From: Erysipelotrichaceae bacterium
GTDB taxonomy: Bacteria > Bacillota_I > Bacilli_A > Erysipelotrichales > Erysipelotrichaceae
NCBI GenBank assembly: GCA_030531215.1
Contig: JAUNNY010000007.1
Location: forward strand, 1 to 48,008
Direction: 5' to 3'
Length of the DNA: 48,008 bases
The position numbers were made by a program, and so were the translations under genes. This document shows positions 15,671 to 24,967 of the stretch, in pieces. The notes beneath the pieces were generated by a model that ran no database searches, was not told where the DNA came from, and saw nothing but the letters and a program-made list of their open reading frames with translations. Each line of letters begins with the position of its first letter. Position 1 is the first letter of the stretch.

Positions 15671-17140
15671 ATGGAAAAATATGTTTTAGCAATTGACCAA
15701 GGTACAACTAGTACTAGAGCTATAATTTTTGATGAAAATCAAAAAGTAGTAAAGATTGCTCAAAAAGAGATTACTAATTATTTTCCTAATCCAGGTTGGG
15801 TTGAACAAGATGCAAACGAAATATGGTTATCAACATTAGCTGTTTTGGCTCAAGTGTTTGATAATGGCAAGATTAAGCCTGAACAAATAACTTCAATTGG
15901 TATCACTAACCAAAGAGAAACAACTGTTGTTTGGGATAAGACAACAGGTCTTCCTGTTTATCACGCTATCGTTTGGCAATCTAGACAAACTTCAGATATC
16001 GTAAATGAATTCAAAGAAAAGGGTTTAGAACCAATGATTAAAGAAAAGACAGGTTTAGTTTTAGATCCTTATTTTAGTGGTTCTAAAGTAAAATGGATTC
16101 TTGATAATGTTGAAGGTGCTAAAGATAATCCTAATCTTATTTTTGGAACGATAGATTGTTATTTATTGTGGAAACTAACTTGTGGTGAAGTCCATGCGAC
16201 TGATGTGACTAATGCTTCAAGAACTTTATTGTTTAATATTCACACTCTTAATTGGGATGATGAGTTATTAGATATTTTCTCTATTCCAAAATATATGTTA
16301 CCTGAAATCAAAGATACTTCTGGTTTATTTGGATATATTGATCCTCGTCATTTCTTTAACCATACTTGTCCAATTACTGCTTTAGTTGGTGATCAACAAG
16401 CAGCTTTGTTTGGCGAATCTTGTTTTGAGAAATCGGATGTTAAGAATACATATGGTACAGGTGGTTTTATTCTTGTGAATACAGGCGATGAGCCTATTAT
16501 TTCTAAATATGGTCTATTATCTACGGTTGCTTATAAGATTGGCGACGAAGTTAAATATGCTTTAGAGGGTTCAATATTTGTTTCTGGTTCATTGATTCAA
16601 TGGCTAAGAGATGAAATGAAGTTCTTTACCAATGCGGCCTTTTCTGAAGAGATTGCTGCTTCGGTTGAAGATACAAATGGCGTAGTTATTGTTCCTGCGT
16701 TTACTGGACTTGGTGCACCATACTGGAATGATAAATGTAAAGGAGCAATCTTTGGCCTAACTAGAGGAAGTGAGATTGGCCATATCGTTAGAGCTTGTTT
16801 AGAATCAATGGCTTATCAATCAAAAGACCTAGTCAACGTTATGGAAGCTGATTTAGGTGAAAAGATTAAATTATTAAGAGTTGATGGTGGAGCTAGTGTA
16901 AATAAATTATTAGTTCAATTCCAATCTGATATTTTAGAAATACCAGTAATTAAACCAGATATTGGTGAAGCTACAGCATTGGGTGCGGCAAGATTATCGG
17001 GATTAGCTACTGGTTTCTATAGTAAAGATGATTTCAAATTAGGCGAAGTTACAAAATATGAACCAAAGATGGATCATGAACTTGTTGAAAAATATTATGA
17101 AAGATGGAATAGAGCAGTTAAAGCAACATTAATGTTCTAA
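15671..17140 (+). CDS. glpK: Glycerol kinase
   Basis: Phosphorylates glycerol to glycerol-3-phosphate with ATP in the cytosol. It is a FGGY-family protein of 489 residues, the usual length. The N-terminal phosphate loop is AIDQGTTSTRAIIFD; WVEQDANEIW, GITNQRETTVVWD and the adenosine-side DGGASVNKLLVQFQSDIL are all typical of GlpK. His227 (RHFFNH) sits in the loop that carries the HPr-phosphorylated histidine in low-GC Gram-positive GlpK, suggesting PTS control. AAGGAG lies upstream. No glpF or glpO/glpD is adjacent, so glycerol may serve mainly lipid supply here. Confidence 0.93.
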   Translation: MEKYVLAIDQGTTSTRAIIFDENQKVVKIAQKEITNYFPNPGWVEQDANEIWLSTLAVLAQVFDNGKIKPEQITSIGITNQRETTVVWDKTTGLPVYHAIVWQSRQTSDIVNEFKEKGLEPMIKEKTGLVLDPYFSGSKVKWILDNVEGAKDNPNLIFGTIDCYLLWKLTCGEVHATDVTNASRTLLFNIHTLNWDDELLDIFSIPKYMLPEIKDTSGLFGYIDPRHFFNHTCPITALVGDQQAALFGESCFEKSDVKNTYGTGGFILVNTGDEPIISKYGLLSTVAYKIGDEVKYALEGSIFVSGSLIQWLRDEMKFFTNAAFSEEIAASVEDTNGVVIVPAFTGLGAPYWNDKCKGAIFGLTRGSEIGHIVRACLESMAYQSKDLVNVMEADLGEKIKLLRVDGGASVNKLLVQFQSDILEIPVIKPDIGEATALGAARLSGLATGFYSKDDFKLGEVTKYEPKMDHELVEKYYERWNRAVKATLMF

Positions 17141-17145
17141 AAGAA

Positions 17146-17180
17146 AAAGGTATTAAGCGTGTAATTGCTTGAATACCTTT
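17146..17180. terminator. Terminator at the glpK/sirtuin convergence
   Basis: AAAGGTATT (17146-17154) pairs with AATACCTTT (17172-17180), extended by AAGC with GCTT across one bulge. The T-rich tail is on the minus strand, so it mainly ends the sirtuin gene, whose stop it overlaps. Confidence 0.65.
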
Positions 17181-17860
17181 ACTAAATCATCATGGATTAC
17201 GATGTCACAGTTATTATCATATGCTGTGACATCTTTATTTATGATGGCTAGAGTATCACCTCTAAAATATCTTACAAAGCCAGCTGCAGGATAAACATTT
17301 AACGATGTTCCACAAATAATCAATAAATCACATTTTGCGATAGCATTTACAGCACCATCAATACATTGTTCATCTAATGATTCTTCATATAAGACAACAT
17401 CAGGTTTGATGATTCCTCCACACTTATCACAACGAGGAACACCATCAGATGTCGTAATCTTTTTTAAATCATAGAAAGCATCACAGTCTTCACAATAATT
17501 TCTTAATATTGAGCCGTGAAGTTCATATACTTTTTTAGAACCAGCTCTTTGATGAAGACCATCAATATTTTGTGTAACTACAGTTACATCTTTCTTATCT
17601 TGAAGTTTTGCGATAAATTCATGTGCATAATTTGGAAGGGCTTCTTCATAAATCATTTTATCTTTGTAGAATTCATAAAACTCTTCAGGATTTCTTACAA
17701 AGAATGAATGAGATAACATTTCTTCAGCACGATATACATTTTTGTATAATCCTGTTGCTGAACGAAAATCAGGAATGCCACTTGCGGTAGACATACCTGC
17801 ACCAGAGAAGATGACAATTTTGTTTGCCTTGTCGATGGCTTGTTGTAATTTTTCTATCAT
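17153..17860 (-). CDS. cobB: NAD-dependent protein deacylase (sirtuin)
   Basis: A Sir2-family enzyme that removes acyl groups from lysines using NAD+. The NAD pocket is SGAGMSTASGIPDFRS (19-34), followed by TQNIDGLHQRAG (96-107), catalytic His115 in ELHGS, and a zinc site C123/C126/C144/C147. The NAD-end motif is ICGTSLNVYPAAGF. The 235 residues are the normal bacterial length and there is no extra domain. It stands alone between glpK and the riboflavin transporter. Regulation is not visible. Confidence 0.92.
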   Translation of the reverse strand: MIEKLQQAIDKANKIVIFSGAGMSTASGIPDFRSATGLYKNVYRAEEMLSHSFFVRNPEEFYEFYKDKMIYEEALPNYAHEFIAKLQDKKDVTVVTQNIDGLHQRAGSKKVYELHGSILRNYCEDCDAFYDLKKITTSDGVPRCDKCGGIIKPDVVLYEESLDEQCIDGAVNAIAKCDLLIICGTSLNVYPAAGFVRYFRGDTLAIINKDVTAYDNNCDIVIHDDLVKVFKQLHA

Positions 17861-17899
17861 AACTACATTTTACATCATCTGTGATAATATTTATTTGTA

Positions 17900-18000
17900 A
17901 CTCAGGGCAAGGTGTGATTCCTTGATTGGCGGTAAACCCCGCGAAGTTAATTGAACTTGTGAAATTCAAGTGGCAACAGTATAGTCTGGAAGAAAGAGGT
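17900..18000 (+). promoter_or_regulatory. FMN riboswitch (RFN element) of ribU
   Basis: Conserved RFN blocks are visible in order: CAGGGCAAGGTGTGATTCCT, GGCGGTAAACCCCGCGAAG, CTTGTGAAATTCAAG, GGCAACAGTATAGTCTGGA, then AGAAAGAGG. The element ends only 4 nt before the ribU ATG, and the ribosome binding site AGAGG (17995-17999) is its 3' edge. There is no room for a terminator, so control must be translational: FMN binding would hide the ribosome binding site. Confidence 0.92.
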
Positions 18001-18004
18001 TAAG

Positions 18005-18598
18005 ATGAAAAAGTATTTAAGTATTCACAATATTGCAAAGATTGCAGTGTTAGCTGCAATTGCAGCAGTACTTATGATTATCGATGTTCCTATTTTTGTA
18101 GCTCCTAGTTTTTATAAATTAGATGTATCAGATTTACCTTGTTTAATTGGTGGCTTTTCAATGGGAGGTGTCCCATGTGTATTCATAATAATAATTAAAA
18201 TAATATTGAAGTTGTTATTTAAACCTACGTCAACTGCTTTTGTAGGTGAAATGGCTGCTTTGGTATGTTCTTTGGCTTTTTGCCTTCCTGCTAGTTATAT
18301 ATATAAGAAAAACAGAACCAAGAAGGGCGCTATAAAAGCAATGGTTATTTCAACGATTATTGTTACTGTTGTGTCTTGTTTGGCTAATTATCTATTTATT
18401 ATTCCCGCCTACGTCAATTTATTTCATATGCCTTTAGAAGCAATTATTGCTGCGGGTAAAGAAATTTTCCCTATTATAAATAACAAACTAGATTTTGTGT
18501 TATTATGTGTGGCACCATTTAACTTAATTAAATATATACTGGTAGATATTTTGTCGCTCGTATCATATAAACACGTATCGCCTTTACTAAAGTCATAG
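18005..18598 (+). CDS. ribU: Riboflavin ECF transporter S component
   Basis: A membrane substrate-binding subunit for riboflavin that works with the shared EcfT-EcfA1-EcfA2 module, which is not encoded in this window. It has 197 residues and about six hydrophobic segments. The typical RibU stretch is FVAPSFYKLDVSDLPCLIGG, followed by GEMAAL. Assignment is strengthened by the FMN riboswitch immediately upstream, whose ribosome binding site it uses. It is transcribed alone and followed by only a weak hairpin near 18599-18612. Confidence 0.92.
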   Translation: MKKYLSIHNIAKIAVLAAIAAVLMIIDVPIFVAPSFYKLDVSDLPCLIGGFSMGGVPCVFIIIIKIILKLLFKPTSTAFVGEMAALVCSLAFCLPASYIYKKNRTKKGAIKAMVISTIIVTVVSCLANYLFIIPAYVNLFHMPLEAIIAAGKEIFPIINNKLDFVLLCVAPFNLIKYILVDILSLVSYKHVSPLLKS

Positions 18599-18643
18599 GC
18601 GTCATTTTACGCTAGATAGTTGTTTTATTTTTGATATTTTGTT

Positions 18644-18652
18644 TGTTATAAT
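18644..18652 (+). promoter_or_regulatory. Extended -10 promoter
   Basis: TGTTATAAT, with -10 at 18647-18652, lies 28 bp before ATG 18681. GGAGG at 18670-18674 is the ribosome binding site. No good -35 at normal spacing was found. Confidence 0.6.
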
Positions 18653-18680
18653 ATACTAGTATCAATTTGGAGGTTTTAGT

Positions 18681-20339
18681 ATGCCAAGATTAACAAGAAC
18701 CCAAAAATATGCAGAATTAAGAGAACAGTTGGCTAACGATAGCGAACATTCTTTACATACTAACGAATTATCAGAATATGAACAAAGATTAAATAAATTA
18801 CAAGGTTTTTCAGGTAAGGATATAACTATTGATACTCCATCAGTTGAACCTGTCAACGTTGATGTTGAACCTGTTGAAGAAGTATTTGAAACTCCTTTAT
18901 TTACAAAACCTGTAGTTGAAGAAGCTGTTGAAGAAAAGTTTGATTCAATCGATACGATTGAAGCAACAGATGAAACAATTAAATTTGATGAAACATTTGC
19001 TGATGTTCCTAATTTTAATGTTCCTTCTTTTGATGACTTTACTGTTGATGTAAACGTTCCTGAAGAACCTATAACAGTTGAAGAAGAAATCATTGAAGCT
19101 CCTAAATATGAAGAACCAGTAGTTGAAGAAGTTGTTGAGCCAGTTATTGAAACTCCAACATTCGAAGAGATTTCGGTTGAAGATAATCCAGTTGATAGTT
19201 TATTAAATGATATAAATGATGTCTTTAATGATATTGTTGAAGCTCCAGTAGTGGAAGAAACATATAAAGAACCTGTTATTGAAGAACCAATAGTAGAAGA
19301 AGTAGTTGAAGAAGAAATAATCGACACTCCAGAAGTTATTGAAGAACCAATAGTAGAGGAAGTAGATGATATTCCTGAAACATTAGAAGAAATACAAGAA
19401 GTAGTTGAAGAGCCTGAGATTGTTGAAGAACCAACACAAGAACAAACTGTTGGTGTAGATCCTATAGATTCAGTTAAACTTGATTCTTTATTCGAAGATA
19501 TCTTTGTAGAAGAAAAACCAGCAGAAGAAGTTCAAGAAGAAGTTGAAGAACCAGTAGTTGAAGATATTTATGTTCCTGAACCAACAGTAGAAGAAGTTGA
19601 AACTGTAGAAGAAACAATCGCTGAATTCGAAGAACCTGTTGAAGAAGTAGTTGAAGAAGTTGAACCCGTTATTGAACACGAAGAAACAATTGAAGAAACT
19701 ATTCAAAACGAAACAAAACAACAAGAAGATATTATCGATGAAGTTAAACAAGAAATAGATGCCTTAACAAATAATATTATTGATGAACTAAGACATCCTG
19801 GTTCAACTGTAGATTCAGTTGAAGAAATGAAAAAAGAAATAGTTCCAGAACCTGAGGTTGTTGAAGAGCCTGTTCCTGTTGAAGTTCAAAATGTTGAAGA
19901 ACAAATTCATACTGAAGAAATAAAAACAGAAAATGAAGAACCTACAGATGAAGAATTCTCTAATACTGTTTCATTGGAAATCACAAAGATTATGAACGAT
20001 TTAGCTCAAATAACTGATGACAGTAAAGAGAAGATTGTAGAAACAGTTGCTCCTGCAGTTGCTCCAGTAGTTGAAAAGGTTGTTGAGACTGTTAAAGAAG
20101 TTGCCAAAGATGATGGCATTGAAATTAAAAATTTAAAAGAAATGGAATTTGTTCCAGAAAATACAATGTCTGATACTATTCCGTTTATTGTTGAAAATAA
20201 AGAAGTTGATATTGATGAAGAGGAAGAAGAAGGATCTAACATCGTTCTTAACGTTATCCTTATCGTCCTAATCGTTGTCCTAATCGCTGTATTAGCACTA
20301 ATTGTTTATTATATTTTGAAGACAAAGGGTGTTCTATAA
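18681..20339 (+). CDS. Acidic repeat protein with C-terminal membrane anchor
   Basis: A 552-residue protein of unrecognised family. Residues 1-50 are a mixed-charge helical head (MPRLTRTQKYAELREQL). About 50-450 are an extremely acidic, disordered stretch of variations on EEPVVEEV. Residues about 520-546 form one hydrophobic helix (VILIVLIVVLIAVLALIVYY) ending in LKTKGVL. With no N-terminal signal it should be tail-anchored with the acidic region in the cytoplasm. It is followed directly by cmk and der, and a link to division or envelope functions is only a possibility. GGAGG and an extended -10 lie upstream. Confidence 0.8.
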   Translation: MPRLTRTQKYAELREQLANDSEHSLHTNELSEYEQRLNKLQGFSGKDITIDTPSVEPVNVDVEPVEEVFETPLFTKPVVEEAVEEKFDSIDTIEATDETIKFDETFADVPNFNVPSFDDFTVDVNVPEEPITVEEEIIEAPKYEEPVVEEVVEPVIETPTFEEISVEDNPVDSLLNDINDVFNDIVEAPVVEETYKEPVIEEPIVEEVVEEEIIDTPEVIEEPIVEEVDDIPETLEEIQEVVEEPEIVEEPTQEQTVGVDPIDSVKLDSLFEDIFVEEKPAEEVQEEVEEPVVEDIYVPEPTVEEVETVEETIAEFEEPVEEVVEEVEPVIEHEETIEETIQNETKQQEDIIDEVKQEIDALTNNIIDELRHPGSTVDSVEEMKKEIVPEPEVVEEPVPVEVQNVEEQIHTEEIKTENEEPTDEEFSNTVSLEITKIMNDLAQITDDSKEKIVETVAPAVAPVVEKVVETVKEVAKDDGIEIKNLKEMEFVPENTMSDTIPFIVENKEVDIDEEEEEGSNIVLNVILIVLIVVLIAVLALIVYYILKTKGVL

Positions 20340-20340
20340 T

Positions 20341-21003
20341 ATGAAAATTAATATTGCTATTGATGGCCCAAGTGCTGCAGGTAAGTCTACAATTGCAGAT
20401 GTTTTGGCTAAGAAACTTGGTTATACTCATTTAGATACTGGTGCTATGTATCGTTCAGTTGCTTATAAAGCAATTAAAGAAGGCATCAGTGTTGAAGATG
20501 AAGATACTGTTGTTGAAATGATTGACAAGATGGATTTACAAATGAATCCAGATGGCACAATTGTTCTTGATGGAGAAGAAATTTCAGGTAAAATTAGAAC
20601 TTCAGAAATATCAATGGGAGCATCTAATGTATCTAAATTAAAAAATGTTAGAAAAGCTTTAGTTAAGATGCAACAAAAGATATCCGCAAATGGTGGATAC
20701 ATCCTTGATGGAAGAGATATTGGAACTGTTGTTTTGCCTGATGCACCAATAAAACTATTTATGATTGCTTCAGCAAAAGCTAGAGCAGATCGTAGAGTAA
20801 AACAAGATCTTGAAGAAAGAGGAATTGTAGATGATTATGATGCAATTCTAGAAGAAATAGAAAAACGTGATTATCAAGATTCACATCGTGAGAATTCACC
20901 ATTACGTAAAGCTGATGATGCAATCGAAATCGATACTTCTGAACTTACTTTAGAAGAATCGATCGAAACCATTACAAAGCTTGTAATGGATAAGATGAAA
21001 TAG
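20341..21003 (+). CDS. cmk: Cytidylate kinase
   Basis: Phosphorylates CMP/dCMP with ATP, recycling nucleotides from RNA and phospholipid turnover. The P-loop is GPSAAGKST at residues 8-16, followed by [13 protein letters not shown] and [13 protein letters not shown]. The C-terminal pattern [15 protein letters not shown] is typical. ATG 20341 is chosen over an upstream TTG at 20329 because the Cmk N-terminus ([10 protein letters not shown]) starts there. It begins 1 nt after the stop of the acidic protein gene and is followed by der 8 nt later, the common cmk-der neighbourhood of Bacillota. Confidence 0.95.
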   Translation: MKINIAIDGPSAAGKSTIADVLAKKLGYTHLDTGAMYRSVAYKAIKEGISVEDEDTVVEMIDKMDLQMNPDGTIVLDGEEISGKIRTSEISMGASNVSKLKNVRKALVKMQQKISANGGYILDGRDIGTVVLPDAPIKLFMIASAKARADRRVKQDLEERGIVDDYDAILEEIEKRDYQDSHRENSPLRKADDAIEIDTSELTLEESIETITKLVMDKMK

Positions 21004-21011
21004 GAGCAAAA

Positions 21012-22325
21012 ATGATAGATGGAACTGTCGCAATCGTTGGTAGACCCAATGTCGGTAAGTCGACAGTTTTTAATAGGATTCTTGAGAAAAGAATGTCTAT
21101 AGTAGAAGATACCCCAGGTGTCACTAGAGATAGAATATATGGCGATTGCGAATGGTTATCAAAAACATATCGTTTAATTGATACTGGTGGTATTCAAATT
21201 GAAGATGTTCCATTTCAAAAGGAAATCAATGCTCAAGTTGAAATTGCTATAGAAGAAGCAGATGTTATCGTTTTTATCACTGATGGTAAAAATGGTTTAA
21301 CTAATGACGATGAATATATAGCTAAACTATTACGCAAATCAAAGAAGCCTATTATTTTGGCAGTTAATAAAATAGATGATATTTCTAAAATTAATAATAT
21401 ATATGAATACTATAGTTTGGGCATTGGTGATCCTATAGCAATAAGTGGTGTTCATGGTATTGGTATCGGTGATTTACTTGATAAGGTTGTTGAATTGATG
21501 CCTGAAAAACAAATAGATGATTATGAAGGCATGATTAAATTTGCGATTATTGGTAGACCTAATGTCGGTAAATCTAGTTTGACTAATGCGTTTTTAAAAG
21601 ATAATCGTGTTATTGTTTCAGACATTGAGGGAACTACTAGAGATGCAATTGATACAGTATTTTCTGTTGATGGTAACGATTATGTAGCTATTGATACAGC
21701 CGGTATAAGAAAAAGAGGAAAAGTATACGAGAATATTGAAAAGTATTCTGTATTAAGGGCTAAAGCAGCTATTGAAAGAAGTGATATATCACTAGTTGTC
21801 TTAGATGGTTCAACAGGAATCATTGAACAAGATAAACATGTAGCTGGGCTAGCACATGAAGCTGGCAAAGGTGTCATCATTGTTTATAATAAATGGGATT
21901 TAGTTGAAAAAGACGAAATGACCATGGTTAATATAACTAAGGAAATAAGAAAACAATTTGTGTATTTAGATTATGCGCCTGTTGCTTTCGTTTCTGCCAA
22001 AGATAATAAGCGAATAAACACAATATTACCTTTAATTAATATGGTTTATGAGAACGTTAATAAACGTATTAAAACGAATGTCTTAAATGAAGTAATATTA
22101 GATGCTCAGTTAGCAAATCCTGCAAAACCTCATAATGGCAAGAAGTTTAAGATATATTATGCATCTCAGGTATCTACAGCACCAATTACTATCGTTTTAT
22201 TCGTTAATGATCCTGAATTGATGCACTTCTCATATCAAAGATATATTGAAAACAAATTAAGAGAGGCTTTCGGATTTGAAGGTGTGCCAATCAATATTAT
22301 TGCTAGACAAAAAGAAGAGAAATAA
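21012..22325 (+). CDS. der: Ribosome biogenesis GTPase Der (EngA)
   Basis: A tandem GTPase needed for 50S subunit assembly. The first G domain has GRPNVGKST and DTPGVTRDR, the second has GRPNVGKSS and [10 protein letters not shown], with NKID and NKWD specificity motifs. A KH-like domain fills about residues 345-437 ([13 protein letters not shown]). The 437 residues are the standard length. AGGAGC lies upstream. It is the last gene of the acidic protein-cmk-der unit. Confidence 0.96.
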   Translation: MIDGTVAIVGRPNVGKSTVFNRILEKRMSIVEDTPGVTRDRIYGDCEWLSKTYRLIDTGGIQIEDVPFQKEINAQVEIAIEEADVIVFITDGKNGLTNDDEYIAKLLRKSKKPIILAVNKIDDISKINNIYEYYSLGIGDPIAISGVHGIGIGDLLDKVVELMPEKQIDDYEGMIKFAIIGRPNVGKSSLTNAFLKDNRVIVSDIEGTTRDAIDTVFSVDGNDYVAIDTAGIRKRGKVYENIEKYSVLRAKAAIERSDISLVVLDGSTGIIEQDKHVAGLAHEAGKGVIIVYNKWDLVEKDEMTMVNITKEIRKQFVYLDYAPVAFVSAKDNKRINTILPLINMVYENVNKRIKTNVLNEVILDAQLANPAKPHNGKKFKIYYASQVSTAPITIVLFVNDPELMHFSYQRYIENKLREAFGFEGVPINIIARQKEEK

Positions 22326-22361
22326 AAACTGTAATCTTACACAAATGAGATTACAGTTTTT
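22324..22361. terminator. Bidirectional terminator
   Basis: A 14-bp stem (22324-22337 with 22348-22361, AAAAACTGTAATCT) has a 10-nt loop and T-run. It separates convergent der and the penicillin-binding protein gene. Confidence 0.87.
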
Positions 22362-24910
22362 TAATATGCTATAGCACAATATCCATTGACACAAACTGTT
22401 GCGCTTGCATCTACCGGTATTTGAACACTTACTGTTTGATTTACCGGAACTTCACCACCAGCGACAGGTGTATCGCCAACAGTTATTGTAAAGTTTGCTG
22501 TACTAATGAAATCACCGACATAGTTGTAGTGAGGGAAGTATGAACGTCCAACCGCATGTGCGACTTTTCCTTCATAGTTTACAGCAGAGAAATCTTCAAC
22601 GCCATCTGCTCTACCAGATGGAGCATAAGCAGAGAATGTAACGATATTTCCTGATCTGCTGACATCTAATCCTTCAATTGTTCCACTTACATATTTTGTT
22701 TCTAATCTTGCAAGTACTTCACTAACATCAACTAGAGGATTATTTTCAAGATATTCTTTATCAATATAACCTGTTGTAGTTTCATATCCTCCACTTGGAT
22801 ATGCGTATGGATAAGCTCCTAATACATGAGTAACTTCAGTAATTGAATCTGGTGTTTCAATAAATTCGCTTGGATCGTAGTCATCTTCGATTTCGTAAAG
22901 TTTATCTAATAAGAATTTACAAATCTTTCCTTTTGTATTTTGATCATATTCTGAGCTTGTAAAATACGCTCCTTCTTCTAATTTATCGAAACCTAACCAT
23001 GTGCAAACAGTATACTTATTTGTTTGAGCAACTAATGCACCCGATTTTCTAGCACCATATGGAATGCCATAAGATTTACCTGCATCACCATAATCTGATG
23101 TACCAGTCTTTGCGTAAACTGGATAACCTGTTTCTAATATATCCATTGAGTTGGAATAAGGACCATAAACATTAGTATATTCTAAGTACGCTGTTTGGAA
23201 GGCTGCAGATGAAGATAATACTCTCGTGCCTTCGGTATCAGCGACATAGTTTTCTTTTTCGCCAATGTATTCAATGTAATTGATGGTGTGAGGTTTAACA
23301 TACATTCCATCATTAATTAATGTTGCGTGGGCTCCAACTAGTTGCATAGGAGTAACTAAACAATTGTGGCCACCAATAGCGAATTGTAAATCAAAGTCTT
23401 CATAATCAAATTCAAAACCTATAGAGTTCAAATAATCGATACAAGCATCTTCACCAATTTCATCAACTACTTCAACTAGTGTTTTTACAGCACAAGTATT
23501 TAATGAATCAGCAAGTGCTTGGGTTAATGTGACATCACCAAAATATTTATTTTCTGAGTTTTGAATCAAGATATCACCACCATATAACCATACTGGTTGG
23601 TCAGTAATAACGTGTCCTGTTGACCATTTTAAGCGATCAAATGCTAAAGCATAATCTAGAACTGGTTTGATAGAAGAACCTGGATTGATATAAGAGTCAG
23701 TTGCACGATTAAACATTCTAGAACTTTCAACATCACCTCTACCACCACCAATAGCAATAACAGCACCTGTTTGATTGTTCATCACAACGATAGCATCTTG
23801 AACTAAATCACTAGTAAATTTTATGCCTGTATATTCTTCTTCACTTTGAATATCATTAACAATGTTTTGCATTGCTGGTTCCATATTTGTATAAACGTTC
23901 ATAGAATTTGTATATGGATTTAATCCAGTTTCTTCGATGATTTCATTTATTACAACATCTATGTATTGTTGATATTCACTATTTGTTTCTTCAAAGTTTA
24001 CACTTACACCAGATAAAAGGTTTTCAACTTTAACACTCTTAGCTAATTCGTATTCAGTATCGGTGATGTAGCCATGATAATGCATTAAATATAGAACTTC
24101 ATCTTTTCTACTTTGAGCATTTTCAAGATAATCTGAATCAGGATCAAGATAATCTGAAGAGTTCTTATATAGATTGTTATATGGATTGTAAGTAGTTGGA
24201 GCATTAATGATACCTGCTAAAAAAGCAGATTCAGCAAGGTTTAATTCGCTTGCACTCTTACCGAAATAATATTCACTAGCTTTTTCAACGCCACGAATAT
24301 TATCACCAAAGTTAACTTTATTTATATAAGAAGCGATGATATCTTGTTTAGACATTTCACCACCCATATCAAGTTGTAAAGCTAAAACAATTTCTTGAAG
24401 TTTACGTTGAATACCAGACATTCCTTCAGAAGCAGCCATTGTTGAATTTTCACCATCATCAATAGAAAAATAAGTATTCTTAATTAACTGCATTGTTATT
24501 GTTGAACCACCTTGGGCAAAACTACCAGATTTTAAATTTTCTATGATAGCTTTGGTAAAACGTGGAACATCAAAACCAGGATGTTCAAAGAAACGTGAGT
24601 CTTCAACCGCTAAGAATGCATCTATTAAACAGTTTGGCATATCCTTATATTCAATGTTTTCTCTAAGATATAGGCCAAGTTCAGTTAATACATTGCCTTC
24701 TGCATCATAAATTGTTGTTGAATCTGGAGCTTTTAAATCATCTACTTTTAATTCTGGCTTATCAGCTAATAATTTTTTTGATAGCTGTAATCCTGCAACT
24801 CCAGCGCATAATCCAATAAACAAAAAAAGCGAAACTAAAACAGCACAAATGGTTGTGCCCAATTTTGCTTTTGGTCTAATAGTTTTGCTTTTTCTTCCTT
24901 TACTTTGCAT
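22361..24910 (-). CDS. Class A penicillin-binding protein (PBP1A type)
   Basis: A bifunctional peptidoglycan synthase of 849 residues. After a basic cytoplasmic tail, one membrane helix spans about 18-42. The glycosyltransferase GT51 domain follows, with E103 in AVEDSRFFEH and GGSTITMQLIKN (134-145). The transpeptidase has SxxK at S412-K415 (NPGSSIKP), SxN in SLNTCA, and KTG in YAKTGTSDYG. The C-terminal ~150 residues look like a Ser/Gly/Val-rich extracellular domain ending in paired cysteines. There is no Shine-Dalgarno before the ATG. A minus-strand TATAAT (24929-24934) would give a leader of about 12 nt. Confidence 0.93.
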   Translation of the reverse strand: MQSKGRKSKTIRPKAKLGTTICAVLVSLFLFIGLCAGVAGLQLSKKLLADKPELKVDDLKAPDSTTIYDAEGNVLTELGLYLRENIEYKDMPNCLIDAFLAVEDSRFFEHPGFDVPRFTKAIIENLKSGSFAQGGSTITMQLIKNTYFSIDDGENSTMAASEGMSGIQRKLQEIVLALQLDMGGEMSKQDIIASYINKVNFGDNIRGVEKASEYYFGKSASELNLAESAFLAGIINAPTTYNPYNNLYKNSSDYLDPDSDYLENAQSRKDEVLYLMHYHGYITDTEYELAKSVKVENLLSGVSVNFEETNSEYQQYIDVVINEIIEETGLNPYTNSMNVYTNMEPAMQNIVNDIQSEEEYTGIKFTSDLVQDAIVVMNNQTGAVIAIGGGRGDVESSRMFNRATDSYINPGSSIKPVLDYALAFDRLKWSTGHVITDQPVWLYGGDILIQNSENKYFGDVTLTQALADSLNTCAVKTLVEVVDEIGEDACIDYLNSIGFEFDYEDFDLQFAIGGHNCLVTPMQLVGAHATLINDGMYVKPHTINYIEYIGEKENYVADTEGTRVLSSSAAFQTAYLEYTNVYGPYSNSMDILETGYPVYAKTGTSDYGDAGKSYGIPYGARKSGALVAQTNKYTVCTWLGFDKLEEGAYFTSSEYDQNTKGKICKFLLDKLYEIEDDYDPSEFIETPDSITEVTHVLGAYPYAYPSGGYETTTGYIDKEYLENNPLVDVSEVLARLETKYVSGTIEGLDVSRSGNIVTFSAYAPSGRADGVEDFSAVNYEGKVAHAVGRSYFPHYNYVGDFISTANFTITVGDTPVAGGEVPVNQTVSVQIPVDASATVCVNGYCAIAY

Positions 24911-24952
24911 GACTAAACGACATCATTTATTATACTATATTGGCCACATAAA

Positions 24953-24961
24953 TGTTAGAAT
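24953..24961 (+). promoter_or_regulatory. Extended -10 element next to the pepP start
   Basis: TGTTAGAAT has its -10 at 24956-24961 and lies 6 nt before ATG 24968. Transcription would start at or next to the A of the start codon. The intervening AAGG is too close to act as a normal ribosome binding site. Confidence 0.5.
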
Positions 24962-24967
24962 AAGGCT

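Noticed and set aside
18662-19327. Ser/Thr-rich open frame antisense to the acidic protein
   Set aside because: Complement of GAA/GTT codon repeats reads as TTC/AAC and Ser/Thr codons; an artefact of low complexity.
18800-19700. Repeated GTTGAAGAA-type units looked like a repeat array
   Set aside because: Irregular spacing and in-frame Glu-Val-Pro codons; no spacers, so not CRISPR or a tandem repeat locus.
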